Origin: Suillus spraguei | Taxonomy: Eukaryota > Basidiomycota > Agaricomycetes > Boletales > Suillaceae | DNA length: 64,000 nucleotides | Assembly (NCBI GenBank): GCA_016800925.1 | Contig: JABCPU010000114.1 | Span: 112,236-176,235, forward strand | Direction: 5' to 3' | Made by a program: the position numbers and the translations under genes | In this document: one piece after another, positions 23,931 through 35,490 of the stretch | Numbering within the stretch: position 1 is the first letter of the stretch | How the letters are laid out: each line of letters starts with the position of its first letter | Notes under the pieces: generated by a model | What the model saw: only the letters and a program-made list of their open reading frames with translations | Told to the model about the DNA's origin: nothing | The model's database searches: none

Positions 23931-24428
23931 TGTCGCTAGCTCGCGTGGCTTTCACGTAGGGCCATGTGGTTTTCGCTAAAGGCCACGTTTTTTTCGGTTA
24001 GCTCGCTTAATTTCTCGCGTGGTTTTTTCGAGTGCCGACTGTTGTCCCATTGTGTGATTGTGTGATTGCATGATTTGGTCACGTGACTGCTTAGCTGCCA
24101 TGGGGGGTAAAAGCAAATTATTAGGATGGAGCTGAGGCCAGGGAGTGTGAAGCCAAAAGTGAAGTCAAAAAGGAGTGCAAAAAAGTGGAAAGCAAAAAAG
24201 GAGGCTGGAAGTGTCCTCCCCCACCCTCAGGAAAAATCTTCTGATAGATTTCTCTTAAATTGATTATATGAACTTTGTCATATGAAAAATTATGTTATTT
24301 GTTTCAAAGCTGCTATGATCATTAGGATGCAGAGATGGGGGGACAGAAGAGCATGGGGAGGAGAGAATGAAGGCATGGGAGATGGGGGATATGCAGGAGA
24401 CAGGAGATGAGAGATGGGAGATGGGAGA

Positions 24429-24463
<35 letters not shown>

Positions 24464-25040
24464 GATGGGAGACAGGGGAGATGGGGAGATGGGGGAGATG
24501 GGAGATGGGAGATGGGAGATGGGAGATGGGAGATGGGAGACAGGGGAGATGGGGAGATGGGGGAGATGGGAGATGGGAGATGGGAGATGGGAGATGGGAG
24601 ATGGGAGATGGGAGACAGGGGAGATGGGGAGATGGGGGAGATGGGAGATGGGAGATGGGAGATGGGAGATGGGAGATGGGAGATGGGAGATGGGAGATGG
24701 GAGATGGGAGATGGGAGATGGGAGATGGGAGATGGGAGATGGGAGATGGAGACAGGGGAGATGGGGAGATGGGGGAGATGGGAGATGGGAGATGGGAGAT
24801 GGGAGATGGGAGATGGGAGATGGGAGATGGGAGATGGGAGATGGGAGATGGGAGATGGGAGATGGGAGATGGGAGATGGAGATGGGAGATGGGAGATGGG
24901 AGATGGGAGATGGGAGATGGGAGATGGGAGATGGGAGATGGGAGAGATGAGAGATGAGAGATGGGAGATAGGGAAGATGGGGAAGATGGGAGATGGGGGA
25001 GATGGGAGACAGGAGATGGGAGATGGGAGACGGGAGACGG
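23899..25040 (+). mobile_element. Diverged, 3'-truncated non-coding Helitron with heptamer array
   Basis: From 23899 the sequence aligns with the 5' end of the Helitron units at 48-59 kb: TCTAAGAAGAAAGGG here against TCTATAAAGTAAGGG there, about 78 percent over 51 bp by eye, then the shared CGCTAGCTC, CTCGCGTGGTTTTTTCGAG and GGTCACGTGACTGC words. An A precedes the TC, as expected for a Helitron. After TGATCATTAGGATG it enters the GGGAGAT array, which ends near 25040. The AT-rich tail, 3' hairpins and 3' end found in the other copies are absent. Confidence 0.7.
24376..25040 (+). repeat. GGGAGAT heptamer minisatellite
   Basis: About 660 bp consist almost wholly of GGGAGAT, with GGGGAGAT and GGGAGAC variants. 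GGG recurs every seven bases on the plus strand, which fits the G3N1-7 rule for G-quadruplex formation many times over. As seven is not a multiple of three and no unit has a stop, all frames stay open and spell the same heptapeptide. These frames are not genes. Confidence 0.95.
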
Positions 25041-25099
25041 GTTATGACCCGGAAAAAAGGCCCATTTTAGGGCGGGAAAACGGCCTTCCCAGGATTTTC

Positions 25100-26615
25100 C
25101 CACGGTCCGGCAAAGGCACTCTCAGACTGCCACCACGCACGCTCACCCACACGGCCTTCCAGTATTGTCCACGTCCTAACAGCACTTCATCTGCAAATCT
25201 CAGACTGCCACTCATGCAACACAGCACTCTCTCACAGTCTTGCACCCCCACTCTCAGGACCTTTCACGTTTTACTGGCACTCTCAGACTGCACGCCTCAC
25301 TTCAATCTGCAAAGGCACTCTCAGACTGCCACCACGCACGCTCACCCCGCACCGCCTTCCCAGGTATTGTCCCACGGTCCTACTGGCACTCTCACCTCTC
25401 AGACTGCCTCTGCACACCACCACCCACCGCTCACTTCAACGGCACTTCATCTGCAAAGGCACTCTCAGACTGCCACTCATGGGCAACACAGTCACTCTCT
25501 CACAGTCTCGCACCCCCGCTCTCAGAGACCCTTTCACTGTTTCTTCAAACAAAAATGATGCACTCGATTCTCCTCACTCTCCTCACATTCACCAAACAAA
25601 AATTGACACCCCCCCACCCCACAGTGGCACTCTCAGACTGCCATGTTCCTATTCACTGTGACGCTCTCATAGATCTACTACGCATGCACTCACTCTAAGA
25701 ATCACTCAGTCCCAGTGGCACTCTGAGACTGCTGCCCATTCTTCATTCTCATACGGTACCTTCCACTCTCAACTCACTCCTTACACAAGCAATATCTATA
25801 GGTGGCACTCTCAGACAGAATGCCACTCATTCAACAACAACACCTTTCCAAAAGAAAATTGAGATTGAGACCCTGCCCCCCACAAGTGGCACTCTCAGAC
25901 TGCCACTCACAGTACTTCAATTCATGAAACAAAAATTTGACCTTACCCATGGTGGCACTCTATCTAAAAATGCCACTCCACCCCACAATAACACTTACAT
26001 TCGCAAAACAAAAATTGACCCTGTCTAGACTGCCACTATGAATGCACCACACTTTGGCACTCGACCACTCACTCTGCAAAGGTGGCCAGGCACACTCTGC
26101 AAAGGCACTCTCAGACTGCCATACATGCATATTCCTACTTCCTTCTTTATCCAGCACTTTTACGCATAATTGACCCTGCCCAGCCACAGTGGCACTCTCA
26201 GACTGCCATACATGCATATTCCTACTTCCTTCTTTATCCAGCACTTTTATGCATCATTGACCCTGCCCACAGTGGCACTCTCAGACTGCCATTCATGCAT
26301 ATTCCTACTTCCTTCTTTATCCAGCACTTTTATGCATCATTGACCCTGCACACAGTGGCACTCTCAGACTGCCACTCATTTCATGTACACTGTACACCTT
26401 TCTCCTCAAAAAGAAAATTGATACCCTGCACACAGTGGCACTCTCAGACTGCCATTCATGCAAGTCACCAAAGGAAAATTGATACCCTGCACACAGTAGC
26501 ACTCTCATTTCACCAAACAAAAATTGACGCCCCCCCCCACACACACACAGTGGCACTCTAAGACTGCCACTCATGCACACCCCTTTCACCACCAAACAAA
26601 AATTGACCCTGCCTG
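25100..26615 (+). repeat. Dispersed TGGCACTCTCAGACTGCCA repeats
   Basis: About 17 full or partial copies of GGCACTCTCAGACTGCC occur at irregular 60-100 bp spacing (for example near 25105, 25314, 25459, 25625, 25889, 26102, 26191, 26272, 26356, 26430 and 26552). The word is a quasi-palindrome with C:C mismatches. Spacers often share CATGCATATTCCTACTTCC and ACAAAAATTGACCCTGCC, so part of the block is tandemly duplicated with a period of about 82-90 bp (26.10-26.36 kb). No gene is visible. Confidence 0.9.
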
Positions 26616-27962
26616 GCAGTGGATATCAAGAATATGATTTTCCTTGACAAATGGACTATAAGAGCTTCATGAAGTGGTCGAGCATGAAGTAAGTGTCCTC
26701 TTTCCTCCTCCAAAGTGCAAAGTGTATATGTACTTACAAGAGTGCTTGGTCATCTCCACTTGCTGCTTGGGATAGTTCAACACTTCAGCTAAGAAAAATG
26801 TGCCACTCAACTTTGGTGCCATGAACACCCCTCGAGCTCAACATGAGGGGGGTCAACATGCACCTGTGTTTCATACATTCTCATATGAAAGTGGCCTTCC
26901 AGGACTCCCACTGTGCAGGGGGGTCAATATGCGCCTTTATTGCAACAACACTAATGGCACCTCTACCCAAACACTGGGACAGGCGCTGGATCAACTCAGA
27001 ATGCACTCACCATCTCTGTACATCCCCACAATTCTACAACTGTTGACAAAATTCATAGTGATGGTACAATGCTATCAGACAGTATCATGTGATCTCACAA
27101 CCATCACATCATACAATTCTTATTTCCTATTTTATGACCAGACATACCTGCTATCCTCTTCTCTCTTTCTGGACTGGTGGTCAAGGACATAACTAACGAT
27201 CGAGCATCGGAACAACAGACATTTTTGTCCTTAAAACCAGCTTTAATCCAGCATGGAGCACTATTGGTGCTCAGGGAAGATATTCCCAAATGCACCACCA
27301 CTCTCGTCATAGTCAGCGGTAAGTTGCCACGGCTAGCTGGCATCGTATGTAGCGGTCCTAGCATGGCTGAAACAATGCTTGAAAAATGTAATGTCGAGCA
27401 AGCAGTGACGAGCGATAATGTCAGTGGTAGCCGGTGAAACGAAGAAACTAGCGCTGGCCTAAGTATAAGCGCAGCATTAATCCTACTGAAGGTACCAGTG
27501 AGATGTTCGACCCAAGAGGACTGCAAATAGAAGCAATTCCTTCAAAGTTAGTGAAAAGGAAACAACAAAGTACTAATATGGTAATGAGCGAGCGCGTACG
27601 AGATAGCTATGCAAGTCTGGTAGCAAGAAAGAAAATAAACGGGGTACTTAATAAAGAGGCGCACAGTGTGCAGCGGCCCCTTGAGATGTAAGGTAAATCC
27701 TGCCGTAGGTTTAGTAACAGCAGAAGCGAGGTAACTACGCACCAATGGATTCTAGACGGGAAATGAGGGCATTGGCGTGAGGATCTGGTAAGCGTTCATG
27801 GGAGAAGGACGGTTCTGCCTTAGCGGAGCGAAAAGGCTATGTTGTCGCTATAAGGAAATCCTTTGGTTGCCGCTGCAGACGTTAACAAAGACACTTGTCA
27901 AAAACAGGGTTTTGATGGTCAGCGTGACTTGTCTCACTATACTGGACTAGGCACCAGTCTCC
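26616..27962. other. No supported gene; scraps of LTR-like sequence
   Basis: The stretch at about 27075-27140 (ATCATGTGATCTCAC, then CATCACATCATAC and CTATTTTATGA) resembles part of the chromovirus LTR at 35.2 and 41.25 kb, so it may be a remnant. A stretch at 27.31-27.45 kb rich in AGCGGTAAG and GTCAGTGGTAG is loosely repeated at 32.23-32.39 kb. I recognise no protein. Confidence 0.4.
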
Positions 27963-29310
27963 ATTAAAGCCTAAATCCGGTCCAGATCTCCTCAAGGAGC
28001 AGGGCCTGGAACTCCCTCTGCTGTTGGAGGAAGGCCTCCATGGTAGTACTCATCCGCTCCATCACAATCTGACTTTCATCATACTCAACAACCTCCTCAT
28101 CCACACCTTCTTTGGATTGGAAAAGACACCCACTTCTGGCACATCTGGAGTAGGGCTCCTCTGACGGCGCTTGCTCTTGCCCTTCAGAGATGGAGTACCA
28201 ACAGGATGCTGCCTCTTCCGGCCCTTGATGTATCCGGGCCTTCCAGGACAAGTGGCCTTGTCCTTCTGGCAGACATCACAAGACTTGATCTACAAATGTC
28301 AGATACCATTGGATCCGAACGTCTTCGGACAACTTACCTGGGGATTCTTCCTCAGCATCACCCCACTAACACATCCAGTCCTTGGACACACAACGGGACC
28401 AGTACCCATCCTTTGCTCCAGACGTTGGCCTGTACAGTCCATTCAAATCCAGATCCAAAAGAGTCCATAACACTCACCCGAGCCTCAATCAAAGCCCTCC
28501 ACCTCTTTTCCTCCATCTCCCTACAGATCTCTGCCAACTCTATCTGCTTCAACTCCTCCTGCCTTTTCCGCTCCTCCGCCTCCTTACGCTTCTGTTCCGC
28601 TGCAGCCAGTTGCTGCTCCAGATCTGCCACAATGTTGGCAGCAGACTCAGGGACATCTCTTCATCCATTCCTTCATATCCGGACCATCGGACGAGGTATA
28701 GTAAACTCTCATGCCAGCCTGAGTAAATATTTCTTTGGCAAAGTTCTTAAGCATTTTTTGCCCTTCTTCCTTGCTGTTCTTGGCCTAGACTGCAGCATCG
28801 GGCACTTGATTTGTCCACTTGTTGGCCTTCACCTGGGCTTCCTGCAACTCCTTTTTGTCCAGCCCTTGCATAATTACTCAGCTAATACCTCCCAAGTACT
28901 TCTGTTTGCACAGGCTTTTGCCCAGTCTCTTCCTGGATTTCTTCATGTATTTGCTAAAGAATTTCGGCCTTCGATGACTTGGCATGCTGTCCATTTCTTT
29001 GCAGCTTGGTGGGTGCTTTTGAATTGGTGTGGTGCTTCTTGTGATTGTGGAACCATTGTCAGTATTTCTGTCCAGGATGACTGTAATGACTCAGTGCCAA
29101 AGACTAAACACTTACCTCTTTTCATTGCTTCAAGAGCTTTTTGTCCATCTTTGGAACCAAGATCTTGGCCTCCCTGGTAGCTGCTTTGAAGATATGTCAT
29201 CATTCTGTCACATTCCCCTTCTCCCAATCCTCAACATGGGACTGCAGAGCAGTGGTCTCTCAGTCATTCAACTGAGGCTGGACCCCTGTACTTATCTTTG
29301 TCCGAGCCAT
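27963..29310 (-). pseudogene. Decayed accessory protein next to the KDZ transposase
   Basis: A likely start at 29310 reads MARTKISTGVQPQLND, then TGA (29260-29262) where Arg is expected, and continues through AATREAKILVPKMDKKLLK. Later segments are a charged coiled coil (DLEQQLAAAEQKRKEAEERK, about 28.5-28.6 kb) and a C-terminal block ending at 27964 (YDESQIVMERMSTTMEAFL). Several frames must be combined and in-frame stops are frequent. It is divergently oriented to the KDZ transposase about 380 bp away. The function is unknown. The pairing suggests it travels with the transposon, but that is inference. Confidence 0.5.
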
Positions 29311-29689
29311 GTCACAGCAGGTATGTTGGAAGAAAGGACCTGAAAATAGGAGAGCATTGATGTGGTTGATAGAAGCAAAAAAAGGAATGGTTGCATGAGT
29401 AATGAGTGACATACCCATGTCATAAGTGCATATAAGGGCTAAATGGTGCTGAATAGTATGAGCACTATTGCTACAAGACTCATTGAGCAGTGTAGATGCA
29501 TAGGTGGGTCTTTCGAGTGAAAGCAGAGGTCCTAAAGTGCTCTTGACATATTATATTCAAAATACTTATCAACTAATGAGATTGAGCCATGGATATCACT
29601 CCTAATGATTGATCAAAGTGACTATTACAACAGATCCATTGCATTTGGCAGTCACATGTAAGCACCAAACTGTCCCATAGTCTATGCAT

Positions 29690-32035
29690 ACCATTTCAAA
29701 TAACGCATCCAGACAACAACAGCACTACTTTGATATATGGTCAAGTCAAAGCCAAAGGCCTGGAGTTCTCCAAAGACATCCTCTTTGGTTAGATGGGAGG
29801 ACAAAAGAACTTCTCGAGCAGATACAGGACGATTTTTCAAAGCTCAATGTTACAATAGAACAACTTCAGTTCATTCATCCCCTAGGAAATTACCTACCAA
29901 GCAGGGATCCACCAAAGGACATCATGCAGAGGGTATAAATACTACAATGTTGGTGATTTCAACTTGGAGCCTTGTCAGCTTTGCAAGTCCATGGCAAGCT
30001 CATCTTTCACTTGCCTGGTCTCATTTACTGACACCAAGTATCAAGAGTCAAAATGACTATCTATGTGAGTGGCAGTACAAGACCAAGAGCTACTGGGACT
30101 CGCTCCTTTGGCAAGAGGGTCCACCATCCAACAGGACTTGCTCTGTCTGTCCAAAGGATGGAGTCTACAGATGTCACAGCTGTATGGGTGAGCCACTCTT
30201 CTGCACTCATTGCTGTAGGACAGTTCATAGCTGCATGTCTTTCCATCAGATCAGTCAATGGACGAAAGGATTCTTCAAGGACACTTCCTTGACCAAGATC
30301 AGGCTGGAAATCCACCTTGGTCACCATGGCAAGCCTTGCCCCAAAGTGACTGAAGAGTGGTATGACACAGATGATGAAGGAGATCATTTTACTGAAGGAC
30401 TGTGGGTACCTTTGGTCAATGATCCTCTGATGATCACAGTGGTAGATACATCAGGGCTCTACTCCCTAATAATCAGATTCTGTCAGTGCGCTGAGGCACT
30501 GAGTCCTAACATGCAACTATTTGAAATGGGCCTCTTCCCAGCATCTTTCACTTTGCTGAAGACAGTGTTTACATTTGCAGTGTTGGATGACTTCCTGTTG
30601 GATAACCTGGAATGTGGGACTTCAAACAATGAATTACTATAGCAAATTAAGGCGAGTCACTTCCAGCATGTTCCCTCATCTAGTTCCAAAGAGTACCATG
30701 AATGTCCTTCAATGCATTGCTTACAATGGCCAAAAGAACAGATATAGAGAATTGATGAGGGTGAAAAGGCAGTGGAGACAGCTGAAGCAGCCCAAGTGGC
30801 ATGGTTTCTGACATGAGAAGCAAAAGCCAAAGGCAGGAGAGCTTGCACTCTTCTGTCCTGCATGTCCACAGCCCAGGGTAAACATCAATATGTCAGAAAG
30901 GAATGTGTCCAATCCTGCATGGCTGTATTCTAGATCTTTGATGATAGATGGCAATTTTAAGATGGAGCATCTATTTCTGGCAAATCCAACTGATAAAGTG
31001 TGGTCTGGGCTTTATGGTTGGCAATTCCTGATACAAAATGCATCTCGCTGAGGCACAGGACATTGTACATAGGTCAGACTGCAACAACCACTGAGCAGTC
31101 AACAAGGTAAATACTTATGCCACAAGCTAGAAGCCACAGGGATAGATAGGTGTGCTTGTATAAGACATGGCTGTTTTGTCCCACATTCAATGGTGGACTT
31201 TCAGAAAGGGGAAAGGTTCACCAATCAATATCTTGTCTGGGTTGAACTGATTCAGCAGTCGGCCAAAGGCAAATGATCATGGATTATGCCCTATGTCAAG
31301 CTCTGGAGTACAACACTGATGGGATTGACTGGGCATTGACTTTCCTATGACATCAATTGTCAATACCACAAGTATCTCCACCAACAGGTTGATGGGTCAC
31401 CTTATCTCGACCTTCCATGGGGCATGGAGGTTATCCCTGGCATTGGGCTCTGGAATGGCCATGACCATCAAGACAAATGCTATGTATGGTATACATCAAA
31501 CTTCATCACTGGTGCTTCCAGGATTGACGGTGAAATCATGGAGACTCTGTAGGCACCATTAAACATCACATTACTATCAGTGAGGGGATGTTAACCCCCC
31601 ACAGAAAGGAATGTTTGGATTTTAAGGAAGCTGTGCAGGGAGTCTAAGATAGCTAATATGCATTTGACCAATTGAGCGAGACTGCTAATGATGATACCCT
31701 TATCAAATGGGAAGCAGATGCTGCTACAGCTCAGGATGACTGCCTCTATAATCCCAGGGCCATGGACATATATGAAGTTCAATTGACTAAAGGTCTGTGG
31801 CAATAGAATAACTGTTTACTATATGCTCATATGGATTGGCAAAGCACTGACAAGAAAACAACAAGAAAACAACAAGAGTTGCACCTGTTGAACCATCAGG
31901 CAAGATGGCTCACTGGTGAGATCCATTGTGGTGCTGCAACATGGCTGGCATCTGTAATAACACTGGAGGAGGTGCAAGTTGCCCTCCTGATTGATGTGAA
32001 GAAACTGGGAAAACGGTGTAAAGATACAATCTAGC
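29690..32035 (+). pseudogene. KDZ transposase with CxC2 zinc cluster, degenerate
   Basis: The N-terminal half, open over 29737-30642, has the CxC2-type cysteine cluster: CSVCPKDGVYRCHSCMGEPL, then FCTHCCRTVHSCMSFH, ISQWTKGFFKDTSLTKIRL and LGHHGKPCP. This cluster is known from basidiomycete Kyakuja-Dileera-Zisupton transposases. Downstream, in several frames, core transposase motifs are recognisable: MVDFQKGERFTNQYLVW, LSYDINCQYHKYLHQQV, GLWNGHDHQDKCYVWYTSNF, ITGASRIDGEIMETL and APLNI. A TAG stands where Trp is expected just before APLNI. Many stops and frame changes after 30.64 kb mean no active enzyme is made. Terminal repeats of the transposon were not found. Confidence 0.8.
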
Positions 32036-32039
32036 CCGG

Positions 32040-33780
32040 GCTGTAGATAAACCACAGTGTAAAGATACAACCTAACCTGGGCTGTAGATAAACTACCTCC
32101 TAAGTTAGTATGTGAGTCTTGCGCTCCATCTAGTCTGCTTCACTTGTAAAAACAAGAGTGTTCGACCCTAAAGGGAAATGCCTATTAGTATGGTCAAGTT
32201 CAAGTCCAACTTGTGTGTGAATGAAGCATTGTGGTCAGCGGTAAGTTGCTGCGGTCAGTGATGATGCCGCCAGAACTAGCGTCATAAGTAGCGGTATTAC
32301 TGTGGTCAAGATATAGTCAGAAACAGTTGCGTTGAGCGAGCAATGTCGAGTGATGATATCAGTGGTAGCGGTAAGGTTGCGAGCGGTGCAAAGAAACAGT
32401 AAAGAAGTCCGTGGTACTTTCAGCAGTAAAGTAGCGGTGTGTGAGAAGTTCAGTCAAAATAACAATCAAAAGTCCAGCAGTATGCCAGCAGTAACGGAGA
32501 ACGAGTGTGATCAATTAACGAGTGATAAGGAACTCTAAAGACTACGTCTACTACTGGGTGGATCCAGAGCTAGACAATAATCCTGACCTATAGTATGTGC
32601 AATGGTGTAAAATCAGGTTCTGTATCGTGTGGGGTACGCGGTGCTTATATTCTAAATCATATGTATCCGGAATACTCTAGGCAAGATCAGTAGTGCTCGA
32701 GTGTAGTAACCGCTGTATGTAAACATAGCGCAAGGTGCTGTGGCACGAGGCAACATGTAATAAGACTTGCCGTGGAATCAGTGATAATGAACATAAAACA
32801 AACAATGCACCAAATGGAGCTATGCAGACATGGCAAGGACATGGGAGGACATCGGTACGTAGAACGTGGTGTGGCAGTCAGTACAGTGTGCAGTAAGCGA
32901 GGGATGCTACCAGTAATGCTAAAGGAGCAAGACGGCCATGGACAAGTGGTAACTCCTATAGACATGAGACGAGTGTCAAAAGATGGGGTTTTAAGCCCAG
33001 CACCAATACAAGTGGTAACTCCTATAGACGTGAGACGAGTGTCAAAAGATGGGGTTTTAAGCCCAGCACCAATATGTTCGTTACAGCGGGAAAGCGATAG
33101 ACAAGCAGTAGTGAAAGTGGTAAAACTGCAGTAGTGCGTGCGGTAAAAACTGCGGTAAGGCGTGGGAAAGTGGCGGTGAAACAAGCGGTGAAGCATAGCG
33201 ATGAAGCGTGGGAAAGTGTAGTGCAAGCAGTGAAGTGCGGGAAAGCGGTAAAGAGCAGTGGTGCATGCAGCAGTAAAACAATTCTTAAGAGACAGTAACT
33301 TTGGCGAAAGACTTTATTCTGTTAGAGACAGTGATAGTGACTATTCCTAAGTACCGTGTGTACCATAGGGGGAAAGTAAGGAATGAGTACAGGTACCTAG
33401 GAATTTTATACGAAAGAATGGCTACGGAGATGGAAGGGATAGGATAAACACGCAGCAGACATGTAATAAGACTGCACTTCAGTTTACAAAACATAATGTA
33501 CTGGTGAGACTGGATGGACATTGGATGGATGGTAAATATTTGCTTGAGGATGCCTAATGGGTTCACGGAGATTCCCGAAGATCACCGCTTTGTGGGAAAT
33601 TTGCTGTCATACAGCCATTAAGCTGCAATGAGGCTTCCAGAGTGCAGAACGATACTGTTAGATAGGGGTAAACACATGGTAAACTAGGACAGTGGGGCAG
33701 TGGCTCCAGCCTTGGTGAATGTGCATGGCCCTTGAATGACATAAGGGTCTGTGTCTACCACTGTACCCTGAATGGTGCAC
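32040..33780. other. No supported gene; contains a 66-bp tandem duplication
   Basis: A 66-bp segment beginning ACAAGTGGTAACTCCTATAG is present twice in tandem (32942-33007 and 33008-33073) with one or two differences. GCGGTAAG-rich sequence near 32.2-32.4 and 33.1-33.3 kb resembles that at 27.3 kb. I recognise no coding region or RNA gene. Confidence 0.5.
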
Positions 33781-33799
33781 ATGGGCTGACTAAGCTACT

Positions 33800-34440
33800 C
33801 AAACCTCTGACCTGACCCCTGTTCCTGCACCCCTTGCCTGGGGGTGCCCCACTCCAAGGCCCCCCTTGAAAAAGCCTGGCGGTGTCCTCGTCGCCTACTC
33901 TCATCCCCGCGCTCTCTTCCTCTTCCTCCTTGCCTCGCACTCCTGTTCTTCTTCATTTCTGCCCTCCTTCTCTTGTTCTTCCTCGTCACTGTTCTCATTC
34001 TCTTATTCTTCATCACCTTCATTTTCCTTTTCTTGGTTCTCTCCTTGTTGCACTTGTAGCTGTTTCTCAAGCTTCTGTTGTTCTTTGGCTAGTTTTGTGC
34101 CTTCCCATGGTATGAACGTTCATAAATGTCGGGCATGCATCTCTCCTGCTATCACTTCTCTGTTCAGTGTCTCTATCTTGTAGGAGTTCCGGAGTCATTC
34201 AGTGACACGATGGGGTGGGGACCACTTGGGGAGTAGTTTCCATTTCATGTCAAACGTATAGTCGAGATTACTGCGATAAAATTGAACTAATTGTCCTTTA
34301 GAAAATATGACTTCACCTGGTGTACATCCAAGGACTTGCTTGTCAAATGCTGCCTTACATTTGATGGTGTGTCTAACTGCGGTGTCATAGCTGTCCAATT
34401 GCTGTTGCACTATGTATGCCATCTGCGTGCCGATGTCTGG
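33800..34440 (-). pseudogene. 3' end of a reverse-oriented Gypsy-type polyprotein
   Basis: The minus strand reads QLDSYDTAVRHTIKCKAAFD, PGEVIFSKGQLVQFYRSNLD, KWKLLPKWSPPHRVTE, RNSYKIETLNREV, HARHL and TFIPWEGTKLAKEQQ, the post-integrase C-terminus of a Gypsy or LINE-like polyprotein, followed by a Glu/Lys-rich tail. Two TGA stops (34195-34197 and 34120-34122) lie where Arg is expected, each explicable by CGA to TGA. The upstream part is cut off by the chromovirus that begins at 34467. Confidence 0.65.
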
Positions 34441-34650
34441 TGTACATATTGTGGAGGTACTGTTGCTGTCATGAATTCCAAATACAAATCATTATTCCTT
34501 CCTCAATTTCCCTAAAGCATCTAAACCCAGTGCTAAGACAAACCCTAACCCTATCAAAATCCCCATATCCGCTTCTATAACTAACTTCCTGATGAAGATG
34601 AAGAGATCTTTTATATGCTATCGATAAGATAATATAAGATATTATCATGT

Positions 34651-35199
34651 TGTTACAGTCACATCACATGACTATATGATTCAACTATACGTCATCAACA
34701 CGTCATATCATGTGATGTCATGATTTCCCATGACTCTATTCTGGACTCAGCCGGTTTAGCATATGCGTACGCTAAACATGTGCTTTCATCTCTTACTCAT
34801 GCGTTTCAACACACTTGTATGATACATGCCTTCCTCATTAGGATACACACTTATATTCCCACGGTTACCTGGTCTGTGCGCACATATGTACCTATATAAG
34901 CACAGTGTACTTGTAGTAGATTCTTTACTTTAATCTTACTGGGTTTTACCTGGATTCCTCTTCGCTAAAGATCTCCAATCTTTAGTCATCTTGAATCGTC
35001 TCTAAGTCTAAGCACTCCTTAGCCTTAGTCTCTATTCTCGTAGAACCTCTTAGACTTATCTTTGAGGCTGAACCCTTGATAGTACTCAGAACGCATTCCT
35101 TGTACTTTCACCTTGTCCTCTTCTGGACATTGTAGAACTTCCCAGCAGACCGTCTGTGTCTTTTCACTGTCGCTGGTGACACCACCCCAGTTCGTAACA
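34651..35199 (+). mobile_element. Solo LTR (549 bp) nested in the 5' LTR
   Basis: It begins TGTTACAGTC and ends TTCGTAACA, with inverted tips TGTTAC/GTAACA. A 5-bp target duplication CATGT flanks it exactly (34646-34650 and 35200-35204). The interrupted LTR continues on both sides. It belongs to a different LTR family from the host element and has lost its internal region, presumably by LTR-LTR recombination. Confidence 0.92.
34893..34900 (+). promoter_or_regulatory. Possible TATA box of the solo LTR
   Basis: TATATAAG lies in the middle of the solo LTR, upstream of a pyrimidine-rich stretch, where an LTR promoter would be expected. The evidence is position and sequence only. Confidence 0.4.
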
Positions 35200-35490
35200 C
35201 ATGTGATCTTAGAACCTTCTAGAATATGATGTCATAACAATGTCACAACTATCACATCATACGATATCACATCTATTTTATGATTGGCTAGTAGTTTCAA
35301 ACTCAGTTTATATCTCAGTTTTAATATGTGTATATAGTTAGCTAGTTTCGCTGTAGTAGTTCTTTAGTTCAAACCTCTTGTATCTACATAGTAGCAATCC
35401 AAGACGTCCTTGCTCCTCTCTCTTCTTGTGATAACCTTTGTTTGAGTCCTAGTCTCTGCCCTTGCATTAATTCATTTGTGGGTTGTGACA

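Larger units (their letters stand above)
34467..35490 (+). repeat. 5' LTR of the chromovirus, interrupted by a solo LTR
   Basis: Without the 549-bp insertion and one 5-bp duplication its length is 470 bp, against 476 bp for the 3' LTR. The two copies differ at many positions, which points to an insertion that is not recent. A TATATAG word near 35335 may be part of its promoter. Confidence 0.85.

Noticed and set aside
24264..25103. Long open frames of about 180-280 codons in the GGGAGAT arrays (also at 48.2-49.3 and 58.6-59.2 kb)
   Set aside because: A stop-free heptamer repeat is open in all frames and gives the same heptapeptide in each; there is no start context, splice pattern or non-repeat domain.
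25100..26615. Regularly recurring palindromic words resembling a CRISPR array
   Set aside because: The spacing is irregular, spacers are partly duplicated, there are no cas genes, and the window is clearly eukaryotic.
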